Below are positions 53,671-61,959 of a stretch of 64,000 bases of DNA, one piece after another. The DNA is taken from positions 124,001-188,000 of the forward strand of contig NZ_JAAXPN010000001.1 in NCBI RefSeq assembly GCF_012396505.1. The letters are read 5' to 3'. Source of the DNA: Periweissella fabalis. Its GTDB lineage: Bacteria; Bacillota; Bacilli; Lactobacillales; Lactobacillaceae. The notes under the pieces were generated by a model. That model did not search any database. It was not told where the DNA came from and worked only from the letters and a program-made list of their open reading frames with translations. Within the stretch, counting starts at the first letter, position 1. The number at the start of each line of letters is the position of its first letter. A program made the translations under genes and the position numbers.

Positions 53671-54717
53671 ATGGACACATACACGCTTGAAAGCATGTTA
53701 AATTATCGTTATTTTGCTACTTCAGCTGTTCAAAATGCCAACCAAGTAATGGCGATGAATCTATTAGTACTTAGTATCGATTGGTCAACTAACTGGCGCA
53801 AAGAACATACCATTACACCAGGCCCAACGATTATGGCAATCAGTGAATTACCACGAGGCTATGCGCAAAGTGAGGCTGTGGCTCAGATATTAAACCCGTT
53901 GATTGAGAAAACGCCATATGGGTACTTATTTCAAAATATGATGACTACTTATCTAGAATTTGAGTTTGATAACGTAAGAACACAGCAGTTATTAGCTGAT
54001 AGCTTGCAAACCGTTGCCAAACTTGATTCTTTTGTACCAGCTATTGAGCAATTAGCAGCGTGGTTAACAACGTACACTAATTATTTAGTTGCACATGGTG
54101 AAACCAATGCCTTGTTAATTCCCACAGTAGTTAAAAATCGATTGCAAGCATTGTTTGCACCGCTTACTGCAGATATTAAAAATATGTATTTACATGGGAT
54201 TGATAATATTGATGTACCATTTTTATTTGGTAATCCAACAACTAAATTTTATTTAGCGCATCAAGCAGATCCAGTGTTAGAATTATTTGCCAGTTTAAGT
54301 CAATTTTTACATCAAATGCCGTTAAGCCAAATGCTGCCGATTACCGATGTTGATTTTGAGGTTCAAGGCGCCCAATTGCCAGTTTTCGATGCTTTATTAG
54401 TCCGCTTAATTCACGTACCAATCTTAGAAACTGATCAAGATGAAGCTGATAAAGCAACTTTGATGAATATCGCTAAGCATTATTTTGACGTTGAAGCAAT
54501 TATGCTGACAATGATTGCTGCTAATGCACTAGATGCAAAACAAATTGTAGTTATGGCTCAAGTTAATCCACAGCGTGATTATTTATGGCAACGTTTTTGG
54601 CAAAAGTTAAAAGCTCTGCCTGACTTAAACTTGGCTTTTGAAGCTTTTCCGCTAGGCGTTATCGCTGATACAGAGGTTGAATATCGCTTGGTAACGATTA
54701 CTTCAACACAGCGGTAA
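53671..54717 (+). CDS. Protein of unknown function, 348 residues
   Basis: Soluble, mainly alpha-helical and rich in Leu, Ala and Thr, no signal peptide or membrane helix. I recognise no motif. GAGG lies nine bases before the ATG. It has its own terminator, so it is a single-gene unit. Confidence 0.7.
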   Translation: MDTYTLESMLNYRYFATSAVQNANQVMAMNLLVLSIDWSTNWRKEHTITPGPTIMAISELPRGYAQSEAVAQILNPLIEKTPYGYLFQNMMTTYLEFEFDNVRTQQLLADSLQTVAKLDSFVPAIEQLAAWLTTYTNYLVAHGETNALLIPTVVKNRLQALFAPLTADIKNMYLHGIDNIDVPFLFGNPTTKFYLAHQADPVLELFASLSQFLHQMPLSQMLPITDVDFEVQGAQLPVFDALLVRLIHVPILETDQDEADKATLMNIAKHYFDVEAIMLTMIAANALDAKQIVVMAQVNPQRDYLWQRFWQKLKALPDLNLAFEAFPLGVIADTEVEYRLVTITSTQR

Positions 54718-54721
54718 TATA

Positions 54722-54753
54722 AAAAGCCAGTTATCAACGGATAACTGGCTTTT
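54722..54753 (+). terminator. Terminator before aroD
   Basis: AAAAGCCAGTTAT pairs with ATAACTGGCTTTT. Confidence 0.8.
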
Positions 54754-54974
54754 AAGGGGTGTGTGGTAGCTTATCTTAGTGTAGTCCGGGGGGATTAGTG
54801 ACTAAATAAGCTCCATCGTCATTGTAGCAAATTTTGTAGTATAACCAAAATGATTAGCATTACAATTTAATATAATTACTAAAAAATTGTAATAATTCAC
54901 CAAGTAGCGATAAAATACTAATACAGGTTAATAGTATAGATTGATAAATGTTGATGATGGAGAAGGAGAAAGCG

Positions 54975-55679
54975 ATGTTATTACCGACAAACCGAATGGC
55001 CATCGCCGTAAGTATTAGCGGGAAGAGCCAAACGGATATTGTAAATCAAATAGCTGAGTGTCAAAAATACCCAATTGATTTAATTGAATGGCGGCTTGAT
55101 GTTTGCTTAGCAGCTGGTTATCGACCAACAGCGATGGACATGCAGTCAATTATTACTACTAGCTCGGTACCAATGATTTTAACGTATCGAACGACGGCTG
55201 AAGGTGGTGAGTATCCATTTGAGCCCCATTTATATACGCAATTATATTTAAATGGTTGGCAAGCTGGGGCAACTTTTTTAGATGTCGAATATCAAATTTG
55301 GCCTAAAGTAAGTGCAGAACTTGCTGGCCAAAAATCAGCAATTATCATGTCTTATCATAATTTTGAAATAACCCCCAATAATTTATTAACAAAAATTCAA
55401 GCCATGGCCCAAGCTAGGCCGGCGATGATTAAAATAGCAGTTATGAGTCATGGCGCCAAAGATACCGATTATTTACTTAGGACAATCGCAAGTTATCAAT
55501 CTATTCCGATGATTGGGATTGCGATGGGTGCCGCTGGCGCACGTAGTCGGACCGCTGGCTTTGCTTATGGCTCGCGCATTACCTATACGACCTTACCAAG
55601 CACGGCTCCAATGGCTCCGGGACAAATTGATTTACCAACTCTAATTACGGTGCTCCATAAAGGACACCCACGTTTTTAA
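54975..55679 (+). CDS. aroD: Type I 3-dehydroquinate dehydratase
   Basis: 234 residues from ATG 54975 (GAAGGAG upstream; the ATG at 54948 lacks one). Catalytic His in IIMSYHNFEITP and Schiff-base Lys in MIKIAVM; DLIEWRLDV and LTYRTTAEGG bind substrate. Third step of the shikimate pathway. AT-rich, in contrast with aroF and aroB that follow after 18 bases. Confidence 0.95.
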   Translation: MLLPTNRMAIAVSISGKSQTDIVNQIAECQKYPIDLIEWRLDVCLAAGYRPTAMDMQSIITTSSVPMILTYRTTAEGGEYPFEPHLYTQLYLNGWQAGATFLDVEYQIWPKVSAELAGQKSAIIMSYHNFEITPNNLLTKIQAMAQARPAMIKIAVMSHGAKDTDYLLRTIASYQSIPMIGIAMGAAGARSRTAGFAYGSRITYTTLPSTAPMAPGQIDLPTLITVLHKGHPRF

Positions 55680-55697
55680 TGAAAGCGAGAATTACCT

Positions 55698-56690
55698 ATG
55701 ATTATTACTAACCAAGATAGTGCGACGGCCACCGCCTTAAAAGACCAATTAGTAGCTCAAAACCCAGATTTATTAATATTCCAGCACGCCCAGAATTTAG
55801 CTTTACCAACGGTTAAAACGGTGGCAAACTTACCAATTGAATTACCAGCAGGTGCGCAAGTAATCCTTAACCACCATGCCGCTGTGCAATCAACGCGGGC
55901 TTTTCACCCGGAAAACACGGTGATTACGACCCCCCACAGTGAGATTGGCGATGGTAGCTTAGTGATTATGGCCGGTCCGGATTCAATTGAAAGTGCCGAG
56001 CACGTGGCACAAATGGCGACTGAAGTTCACGCGGTTGGCGCAACCGTGTTACGCGGGGGTTCATTTAAGCCGCGAACAAGTCCTTACAGCTTCCAAGGGG
56101 TCGGTGAAGCGGGATTAATCGCCCACCGGCAAGCAGCCGATGCGGCCGGCTTGGACATGGTCACGGAAGTCCTTGATCCGCGGGATGTCGATGTTGTTGA
56201 CCAATACACGGATATTTTCCAAATTGGTACACGGAACATGCAAAACTTTGCGTTGTTAAAAGCCGTCGGAGCCAAACGTAAACCGGTCGTTTTAAAGCGG
56301 GGGATGTCAGCCACGCTTGATGAATTTTTACAAGCGGCCGAATACATCGCCGCTGGTGGCAACACGCAGATTATTTTAATGGAACGCGGGATTCGTTCAT
56401 TTGATAATAAATACACGCGCAACACCCTCGATGTCGGCGCAATTGCGGTCTTGAAGCAAATGACGCACTACCCAGTCTTACTCGATGCCAGTCATGCGGC
56501 CGGTGAACGCGCCTTAGTAACGCCATTAACCTTAGCGGGAGTGGCCGCCGGCGCGGATGGTTTCATGCTAGAAATTCACGATAATCCGGATGCTGCCTTT
56601 GTTGATGCGCAACAAGCAATCACGCCTGCCCACATGGGGGAAATCGTGACCAAGGCGCGCCAAATTCATGCAATTGTGCGAGGTGAATAA
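55698..56690 (+). CDS. aroF: 3-deoxy-7-phosphoheptulonate synthase (type I beta), Cys-to-Asp at metal site
   Basis: 330 residues. GGSFKPRTSPYSFQGVG, IFQIGTRNMQNFALL, VVLKRGMSAT and LDASHAAGE are the DAHP synthase blocks. The first metal-binding loop, normally AGPCSVES, reads AGPDSIES (Asp95). First step of the shikimate pathway. No chorismate mutase domain. Distinctly GC-rich codons. The stop is directly followed by the aroB ATG. Confidence 0.9.
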   Translation: MIITNQDSATATALKDQLVAQNPDLLIFQHAQNLALPTVKTVANLPIELPAGAQVILNHHAAVQSTRAFHPENTVITTPHSEIGDGSLVIMAGPDSIESAEHVAQMATEVHAVGATVLRGGSFKPRTSPYSFQGVGEAGLIAHRQAADAAGLDMVTEVLDPRDVDVVDQYTDIFQIGTRNMQNFALLKAVGAKRKPVVLKRGMSATLDEFLQAAEYIAAGGNTQIILMERGIRSFDNKYTRNTLDVGAIAVLKQMTHYPVLLDASHAAGERALVTPLTLAGVAAGADGFMLEIHDNPDAAFVDAQQAITPAHMGEIVTKARQIHAIVRGE

Positions 56691-57707
56691 ATGGAAGCTG
56701 TCATGTACACAACTGATTACCGGCAAACGTTAGCCACGGTGCTAGCTGAATTGCCTGCCCAACGCGTCTTAGTGTTAACCGATGCGCAAGTTGGCGCGTT
56801 ATACCTTGAACAAACGGTCGCCGCCCTGGCCGCAACAGGCAAAGCAGTGCATACGATGACTGTGCCCGTGGGTGAAACGAGTAAATCGTTAACGACCTAT
56901 GAAGCAATTAGTCAAAAATTGGCTAACGAACATTTTGATCGCCACGATGCCTTGATTAGTCTCGGCGGTGGGGTGATTGGTGATTTAGGGGGCTATGTTG
57001 CCAGCACATACAAGCGCGGAATTGCGTTTATTCAAGTGCCAACCTCATTTACAGCTCAAGTCGATTCGAGTGTCGGTGGTAAAACGGCGCTAAACCTGGG
57101 GACGCAAAAAAACGTCATCGGCACCTTCTATCAAGCGGTGACGACGATTATTGACAGTCAATTTTTGGATACGTTAAGTACGCGTAATTTGCTGGAAGGT
57201 TATGTCGAAACCATTAAGATGAGTCTGTTAGCGGGGGGTGATTTTGCCGCCTTGACGGCTACCATTAGCACACCTGGTGAAATTTTGACCCATCGCGATG
57301 CCTTGATTAAAGCATCAATTGACTACAAAACCCACATTGTGGCGGGGGATTTCAAGGACTTTGGCCAACGTAAATTCTTGAACTTTGGGCATACGATTGG
57401 CCATGCGATTGAATTAGCGGATCCAGATTTAATGCATGGGGAAGCAGTTGGGATTGGGATGTTCCAATTAGCCCAACTCTTGATGCCAATTGAGATTCAA
57501 GCCGCCATTCGCGAACGCTTAGCGGCCTTGGGGTTACCGTTATCATCACAATACTTGGGCACGGTCGCCTTTTATGATAATTTGTTAAATGATAAAAAAG
57601 TCGCGGGTAGCACGATTGATTTGGTGGTCTTACCAGTCATTGGTCAACCAGTACTGCAAACGATGCCGTTGACTGAATTCAAAACGTTGCTCCAAGGCGC
57701 TAATTAA
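56691..57707 (+). CDS. aroB: 3-dehydroquinate synthase
   Basis: 338 residues, beginning at the base after the aroF stop. SLGGGVIGDLGGYVASTYKR and VPTSFTAQVDSSVGGKTALN are the NAD and substrate blocks; LNFGHTIGHAIE and LMHGEAVGIGM hold the zinc histidines. Second step of the shikimate pathway. Same GC-rich composition as aroF. The order here is aroD-aroF-aroB. Confidence 0.96.
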   Translation: MEAVMYTTDYRQTLATVLAELPAQRVLVLTDAQVGALYLEQTVAALAATGKAVHTMTVPVGETSKSLTTYEAISQKLANEHFDRHDALISLGGGVIGDLGGYVASTYKRGIAFIQVPTSFTAQVDSSVGGKTALNLGTQKNVIGTFYQAVTTIIDSQFLDTLSTRNLLEGYVETIKMSLLAGGDFAALTATISTPGEILTHRDALIKASIDYKTHIVAGDFKDFGQRKFLNFGHTIGHAIELADPDLMHGEAVGIGMFQLAQLLMPIEIQAAIRERLAALGLPLSSQYLGTVAFYDNLLNDKKVAGSTIDLVVLPVIGQPVLQTMPLTEFKTLLQGAN

Positions 57708-57720
57708 CAGGAGATATACC

Positions 57721-58095
57721 ATGGGAAAGAAAGTCCACCGTTTACAAAAAGAAGTTGAAAGTTTGCGGCAAGATGTTATGACGCTGCAAGTCATTGTCCG
57801 CCATCAAATTGGCGATCACCCCCAGACGTTAACGGAATGGGCGTTACTCGCTAATATTTCGTTGCGCGAACAGGGCCGATTAATGATGCATCTCTTCAAA
57901 GCCCTGGAAAAAGGGAAGCCTGTAACCGTTGACCACGTGACGCGGCGCTTGTTCAAATATAATCATCAATTAGATCAAGCAGAATTAGCGGAACTACGCC
58001 CGGACACAGAGGCATACTTGCAATTAGTTTACCAACAAGATCCCGAATATTATCGCGAACTAATGGGTAACATTACGGATTTTAAAATTAAATAG
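57721..58095 (+). CDS. Small cytosolic protein of unknown function after aroB
   Basis: 124 residues. Coiled-coil-like N-terminus (HRLQKEVESLRQDVMTLQVIV), helical remainder, possibly DUF1878-like. AGGAGA site, 13 bases after aroB, so same operon. It is not a chorismate mutase by any motif I can see. Confidence 0.6.
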   Translation: MGKKVHRLQKEVESLRQDVMTLQVIVRHQIGDHPQTLTEWALLANISLREQGRLMMHLFKALEKGKPVTVDHVTRRLFKYNHQLDQAELAELRPDTEAYLQLVYQQDPEYYRELMGNITDFKIK

Positions 58096-58128
58096 TTGGT
58101 GATGGAACAGTAAATCATTAAACTATCT

Positions 58129-58166
58129 TAAAACAGCTATCTTTGATAATAAGATAGCTGTTTTTG
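58129..58166 (+). terminator. Terminator of the shikimate operon
   Basis: AAAACAGCTATCTT pairs with AAGATAGCTGTTTTT. Confidence 0.85.
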
Positions 58167-58240
58167 TATTTTTTATACAAAATAAGTGACTTAAATTCAT
58201 AAGATGCTATAATTAAGGGGGATTTAAAGGAGGTGTCGCG

Positions 58241-59614
58241 ATGGCTAAGTTATTGAATGTAGTAATTGAAAACTTGAAAAATGTTAAGCATGGTGAAATA
58301 TCACTAGTTAATAAGGGTGAGTACTTAAATGTTATTGGCATTTATGGCCAAAATGGCTCCGGGAAAACAACCTTAATTAATGCTGTCCAATTATTTAAAT
58401 TAATTATCAGTAATCAAAAATTAAACGGGGTTGAATATCTTAGCCCGAATGAAGTTGCGACAATTTCACTAGAATTTGATGATACCAAAGGGCAACAATA
58501 CTTGAGTTATGCGTTTAGCTTATTATTGGTAAACGGGCAAGTTAATTTAGTGGGCGAAGAGTTGCGAGTAAAAGCGTATGGTAATAACAAGCGTTATCGT
58601 TCGCTTTTAACGTGGCACAAAACGGATGATTTAACGTTGAAAATTTTGGGTAAAGATGCAAATGAAGATGTCATGGATTATGCGGTTGCTAGTAGTATGA
58701 ACGCTGCGGCGATTGTTAGTTCAGAATACATGCGTAATTTATTAGCCCGCCGTCAAGGACAAGTAAAGTATGATGAACTCAATAGTACTATTGACAATTT
58801 ACGACGAATTGCGTTTGATATTAACATTTATACAGATGCTCACGCCGGGGTAACGTCACTTGGCTTGCCGTTATCATTTATTTACCATACTGAAGAAATG
58901 GATAGTGCTGGGGTTATCTTAGTCCCCAATAACGATGCTCCAATTTCGAAGGATGTTTACATGCGAATCGAAAAAAGTATCCAACAAGTAAATCAAGTCT
59001 TGCCCAATATTGTCCCAGGATTGACCTTGGATACAATTGTCAATCAGCAGTTAGCTGCCGATGGTGAACATATGGATTATATTATCCAATTAATTTCTGT
59101 TCGGGAAAGCATTGATACTAAAACAAATACTAAAGAAATTAAAAAAATTCCTTTTAGATATGAATCGGTAGGGATCATAAAAATTGTGTCGATTCTACCA
59201 TTTTTAATTGAAGCGTATACGAATACTGAATCGGTGGTTTTAATTGATGAACTTGACTCTGGTATTTATGAGTATCTATTGGGTGAACTCGTTGCTATTT
59301 TTGAACAAGGTGCATTTGGGCAATTAATTTTCACGTCACACAATTTGCGGGTGTTAGAAATGTTACCGCAAGAGAAGATTGTCTTTTCAACGACGGATGA
59401 ATTTAACCGCTATACCCATTTTGAAAAAATTCGTGATACTAACAACTTACGGAAGAAGTATTTACGTGATATTGAATTTGAAGAAGGGCAGTATTACGCA
59501 CCAACGCAACGTGCCAAGATAATTCAAGGTTTTCGTAATACTAACGTTAAAGCAAGTAACTTGGTCGATGATGCAACTAAGGATGAGCTCTTAAAGCAAT
59601 TGGGGTTGATTTAG
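58241..59614 (+). CDS. ABC-type AAA ATPase of a two-gene defence pair (AbiL/RloA/PARIS-like)
   Basis: 457 residues. Starts FENLKNVKHGEISL-like (VIENLKNVKHGEISLVNKGE); Walker A GIYGQNGSGKTTLINAV, Walker B SVVLIDELDSGIYEYLLGEL, then FTSHNLRVLEML. This is the SMC/OLD-like ATPase of abortive-infection systems (AbiLi, RloA, AriA). AAGGAGG site and own promoter region. Paired with the TOPRIM-like gene one base downstream. Confidence 0.85.
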   Translation: MAKLLNVVIENLKNVKHGEISLVNKGEYLNVIGIYGQNGSGKTTLINAVQLFKLIISNQKLNGVEYLSPNEVATISLEFDDTKGQQYLSYAFSLLLVNGQVNLVGEELRVKAYGNNKRYRSLLTWHKTDDLTLKILGKDANEDVMDYAVASSMNAAAIVSSEYMRNLLARRQGQVKYDELNSTIDNLRRIAFDINIYTDAHAGVTSLGLPLSFIYHTEEMDSAGVILVPNNDAPISKDVYMRIEKSIQQVNQVLPNIVPGLTLDTIVNQQLAADGEHMDYIIQLISVRESIDTKTNTKEIKKIPFRYESVGIIKIVSILPFLIEAYTNTESVVLIDELDSGIYEYLLGELVAIFEQGAFGQLIFTSHNLRVLEMLPQEKIVFSTTDEFNRYTHFEKIRDTNNLRKKYLRDIEFEEGQYYAPTQRAKIIQGFRNTNVKASNLVDDATKDELLKQLGLI

Positions 59615-59615
59615 G

Positions 59616-60383
59616 ATGGTTAAAAAAATTGTTTTAATTTTAGTAGAAGGCAATGATGAGGAATTAATATTAACCCCCATAATTGATGCACTCAATGAAA
59701 CGGTTAGTAGTAAGCTAAATGTTAAATTTAAAATTCAAAGCGATACAGTGTTAACGAGCAATGCAAGAAATCAAGATCCAATGACAATTGTTACCAATAC
59801 GGTTAAAAAGTATATGGAATTTAATGCGCTTAAAGCAAAAGATATTTTAGGTGTATTTAAATGTATTGATTTAGATGGTATTTTCATGAAAGAAACTGAT
59901 TTTGAAATTGACGATACTGTTAAGGGTTTTGAGTATGATGTGAGCAATCAAAAGATTAAAGCTAGTAAAAGTGAAGCGCAACATATGCTCAATTTATGGC
60001 ATGTTAAATTAATTAAAGTCCAAAAACTATGTCGAGATAATGCAACTTTAAAAATTAATGGAACAAACATTCCGTTTTGGCTACACTTTAATAATATTAT
60101 GTTGGAGCGGATTATCAATTATGCCCATAAAGATGAACTTTGGCGACAAGATACTGAATGGAAGCAAAATATTACCCAAGCGTTCATAGAATTATATTCA
60201 CGAGCTGAAGCCAAGGGAATAACACCATTTAAATTTGCACTTAATTATTTTGATCAGTATACGTATGAAACAACTTCAACCTATAACGCCTTACGATATG
60301 TTGAAGCTCATCCATGGGCACCAGTGAGTACGTGGTCATTCATGCTAAATGAACTTGAACAAATAATTAAACCAGCATCTTAA
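59616..60383 (+). CDS. RloB/AbiLii-like protein with TOPRIM-type motifs
   Basis: 255 residues. KIVLILVEGNDEELILTPII is a TOPRIM first motif (catalytic Glu), and GVFKCIDLDGIF the DxD motif; SEAQHMLNLWHV and a Trp-rich C-terminus follow. RloB and AriB proteins are the effector nuclease partners of AAA ATPases in phage defence. Starts one base after the ATPase stop, so coupled. Confidence 0.75.
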   Translation: MVKKIVLILVEGNDEELILTPIIDALNETVSSKLNVKFKIQSDTVLTSNARNQDPMTIVTNTVKKYMEFNALKAKDILGVFKCIDLDGIFMKETDFEIDDTVKGFEYDVSNQKIKASKSEAQHMLNLWHVKLIKVQKLCRDNATLKINGTNIPFWLHFNNIMLERIINYAHKDELWRQDTEWKQNITQAFIELYSRAEAKGITPFKFALNYFDQYTYETTSTYNALRYVEAHPWAPVSTWSFMLNELEQIIKPAS

Positions 60384-60415
60384 TAATGATTAAGCAGTAA
60401 GCGAACAATTCACTA

Positions 60416-60451
60416 AAAAATCCCCTGGAGAAAAATTCTTCAGGGGATTTT
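60416..60451 (+). terminator. Terminator of the defence pair
   Basis: AAAATCCCCTGGAGAA pairs with TTCTTCAGGGGATTTT; it has the same core as that at 6861. Confidence 0.8.
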
Positions 60452-60472
60452 GATGTGGTTCAATATATTGTG

Positions 60473-60745
60473 TTATTTAGCCTGCATTGCGGTGGAGGCA
60501 CGATATTTCTTGATGTCAAAATACCAGATTAGGGCAAGGACAACAATCAGCAAGGGGATGTCCACTAATAATTGGACGTAAACGAAAATGCCAAGCGCTG
60601 CCAAACTGAAAAGAGCTAAAACTAAGTAACGTAGCTTACCAAGCTTTTCATACATGAAAGCTTGGTATTTGGGGTTGCGGCGATAAAAAGCGTTGATTAA
60701 GATGATGGCTAAAAGTCCATATATATATAAATCATTGCCAAACAT
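60473..60745 (-). CDS. Small membrane protein, unknown (1 of 3)
   Basis: 90 residues; three helices (about 7-22, 38-55, 61-75). Ending FDIKKYRASTAMQAK. General pattern like the protein at 61299 (YFNVKILRKYLKE). An AAAGA(T)GG-like site precedes ATG. No known family. Confidence 0.6.
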   Translation of the reverse strand: MFGNDLYIYGLLAIILINAFYRRNPKYQAFMYEKLGKLRYLVLALFSLAALGIFVYVQLLVDIPLLIVVLALIWYFDIKKYRASTAMQAK

Positions 60746-60810
60746 AAAACGACCATCTTTCTTTAATTTTAATGTAATTATAACTTATGAAAAAATAATG
60801 TAAACATTAA

Positions 60811-61110
60811 TTACTGATCTTGTTGGTTAACGTGTGCTTGGAGGCGGGTATAGGCGGTCGTAACTGTATTGAGTTGCGTTTCTAAAGCCGCAAGCTCTTG
60901 GGCGTGCTTGAGTTTGGCTTGATCTTTGGCGTAGCTCCCCCAAATCCAACCTAGCAAGATCAGGGATATGATGTTAACGAGTGTGGTGATCAGCTTGGTC
61001 ATGTTATCAGCGTGGGCAAAAAAGCCACTAGCAATAACGAGTGGGGGGATGGCTAGGATGATTGAGCCCAAAATATGGGTGCGTAAAATGAAGCTGTTGT
61101 TGGTGTTCAT
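60811..61110 (-). CDS. Small membrane protein with coiled-coil tail, unknown (2 of 3)
   Basis: 99 residues; two helices (about 10-30 and 38-58), then a cytosolic coiled coil (KLKHAQELAALETQLNTVTT). AGGAGA before the ATG. Function unknown. Confidence 0.65.
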   Translation of the reverse strand: MNTNNSFILRTHILGSIILAIPPLVIASGFFAHADNMTKLITTLVNIISLILLGWIWGSYAKDQAKLKHAQELAALETQLNTVTTAYTRLQAHVNQQDQ

Positions 61111-61227
61111 ATATTCTCCTGTTAAACGATGTTATTAAATTAATTAAAGCATGTTTTGGGGGTGAGAACTATTAATAGTTGCTTAATTATTTTGCGGAAA
61201 TTTGTAATAAAAAAGAGCGTGTGACAG

Positions 61228-61300
61228 AAGGCAGGCGATATCGAAAAATACACTAAATAACCGCTTTGAAGAATTTTCTTCAAGGCGGTTTTGGGTGGTT
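61228..61300 (-). terminator. Terminator with type 2 repeat arm
   Basis: AACCGCTTTGAAGAA pairs with TTCTTCAAGGCGGTT (61259-61291). The flank AGGCAGGCGATATCGAAAAAT resembles the arms at 6834 and 30861. Confidence 0.65.
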
Positions 61301-61583
61301 ATTTAACTTCTTTTAAGTATTTACGTAATATTTTGACGTTAAAGTAGTAGGCAACTCCATAAGCTAAAGTAAACATTGGTGTGACAACCCGAAATGGACT
61401 AAAGAAAAAGACGGCGATAATGGCGACATATAAGACCGCCCAAATGACGTATAGTTTCGCACCGAATGTTCGGAGAATGGCGTCTTGATATCGCTTACTT
61501 AGCGCAATCCCAAGGAGAATGGACAATAATATTATGGCAATGATATGATAATTACCTTGTGTGTAAATTTGTTCTGCTGACAA
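61299..61583 (-). CDS. Small membrane protein, unknown (3 of 3)
   Basis: 94 residues; three helices (about 11-29, 42-61, 64-82) and a basic C-terminus. AGGAGG lies upstream of ATG. Similar plan to the protein at 60473, possibly a distant paralogue. Confidence 0.6.
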   Translation of the reverse strand: MSAEQIYTQGNYHIIAIILLSILLGIALSKRYQDAILRTFGAKLYVIWAVLYVAIIAVFFFSPFRVVTPMFTLAYGVAYYFNVKILRKYLKEVK

Positions 61584-61657
61584 GTGGGGACCTCCTAGAC
61601 AATTTGTTAATTGAATTATAATTTATTTAAAGCTAAATGTATACAAATGATAGTGTA

Positions 61658-61687
61658 AAAAACCCAACGAGTCCGCTCGTTGGGTTT
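61658..61687. terminator. Perfect hairpin terminator
   Basis: AAACCCAACGAG pairs with CTCGTTGGGTTT, flanked by A run on one side and T on the other. Confidence 0.75.
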
Positions 61688-61727
61688 AGGTTGTTATTAT
61701 GTTGGGGGTGGGCAGTGGAGTCTAAAC

Positions 61728-61837
61728 GCGTTCGTTCAGGCAGTCAATTTCGGCTAACTTACAAGCCAGACATGCTAAGGACGCATTTACTGGCTTGTAG
61801 CGTTAGTCATCATTGCCTCCCACCTGAACTCTCGCTC
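61728..61837 (-). repeat. 110-bp nested palindrome, element D
   Basis: Minus strand: GAGCGAGAGTTCAGG to CCTGAACGAACGCG; inner pairs CTAAC/GTTAG and TACAAGCCAG/CTGGCTTGTA. The internal TGGGAGGCAATGATGACTAACG-like segment aligns with TGGGAA..GAGTACTAACG of element A. Read as protein it has no start signal. Confidence 0.7.
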
Positions 61838-61847
61838 TAGTCTAAAC

Positions 61848-61959
61848 GTGCTCAAAGCCGCAAGCACCTAAGCATATACACAATAACTTAACGACTCAAA
61901 GTTCGAGCCATTAGTTATTGCTAGTATGCTACGGTGCTTAGGCGCGGCTTTTCGCACTC
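61848..61959 (-). repeat. 112-bp nested palindrome, element C
   Basis: Minus strand: GAGTGCGAAAAGCCGC to GCGGCTTTGAGCAC; inner pairs CCTAAGCA/TGCTTAGG and CAATAAC/GTTATTG. It overlaps the last codons of rpiB and is separated from element D by ten bases. Confidence 0.85.

Noticed and set aside
61637-61840. Open frame of 67 codons on the plus strand
   Set aside because: It lies inside hairpin element D and the preceding terminator and lacks a start signal.
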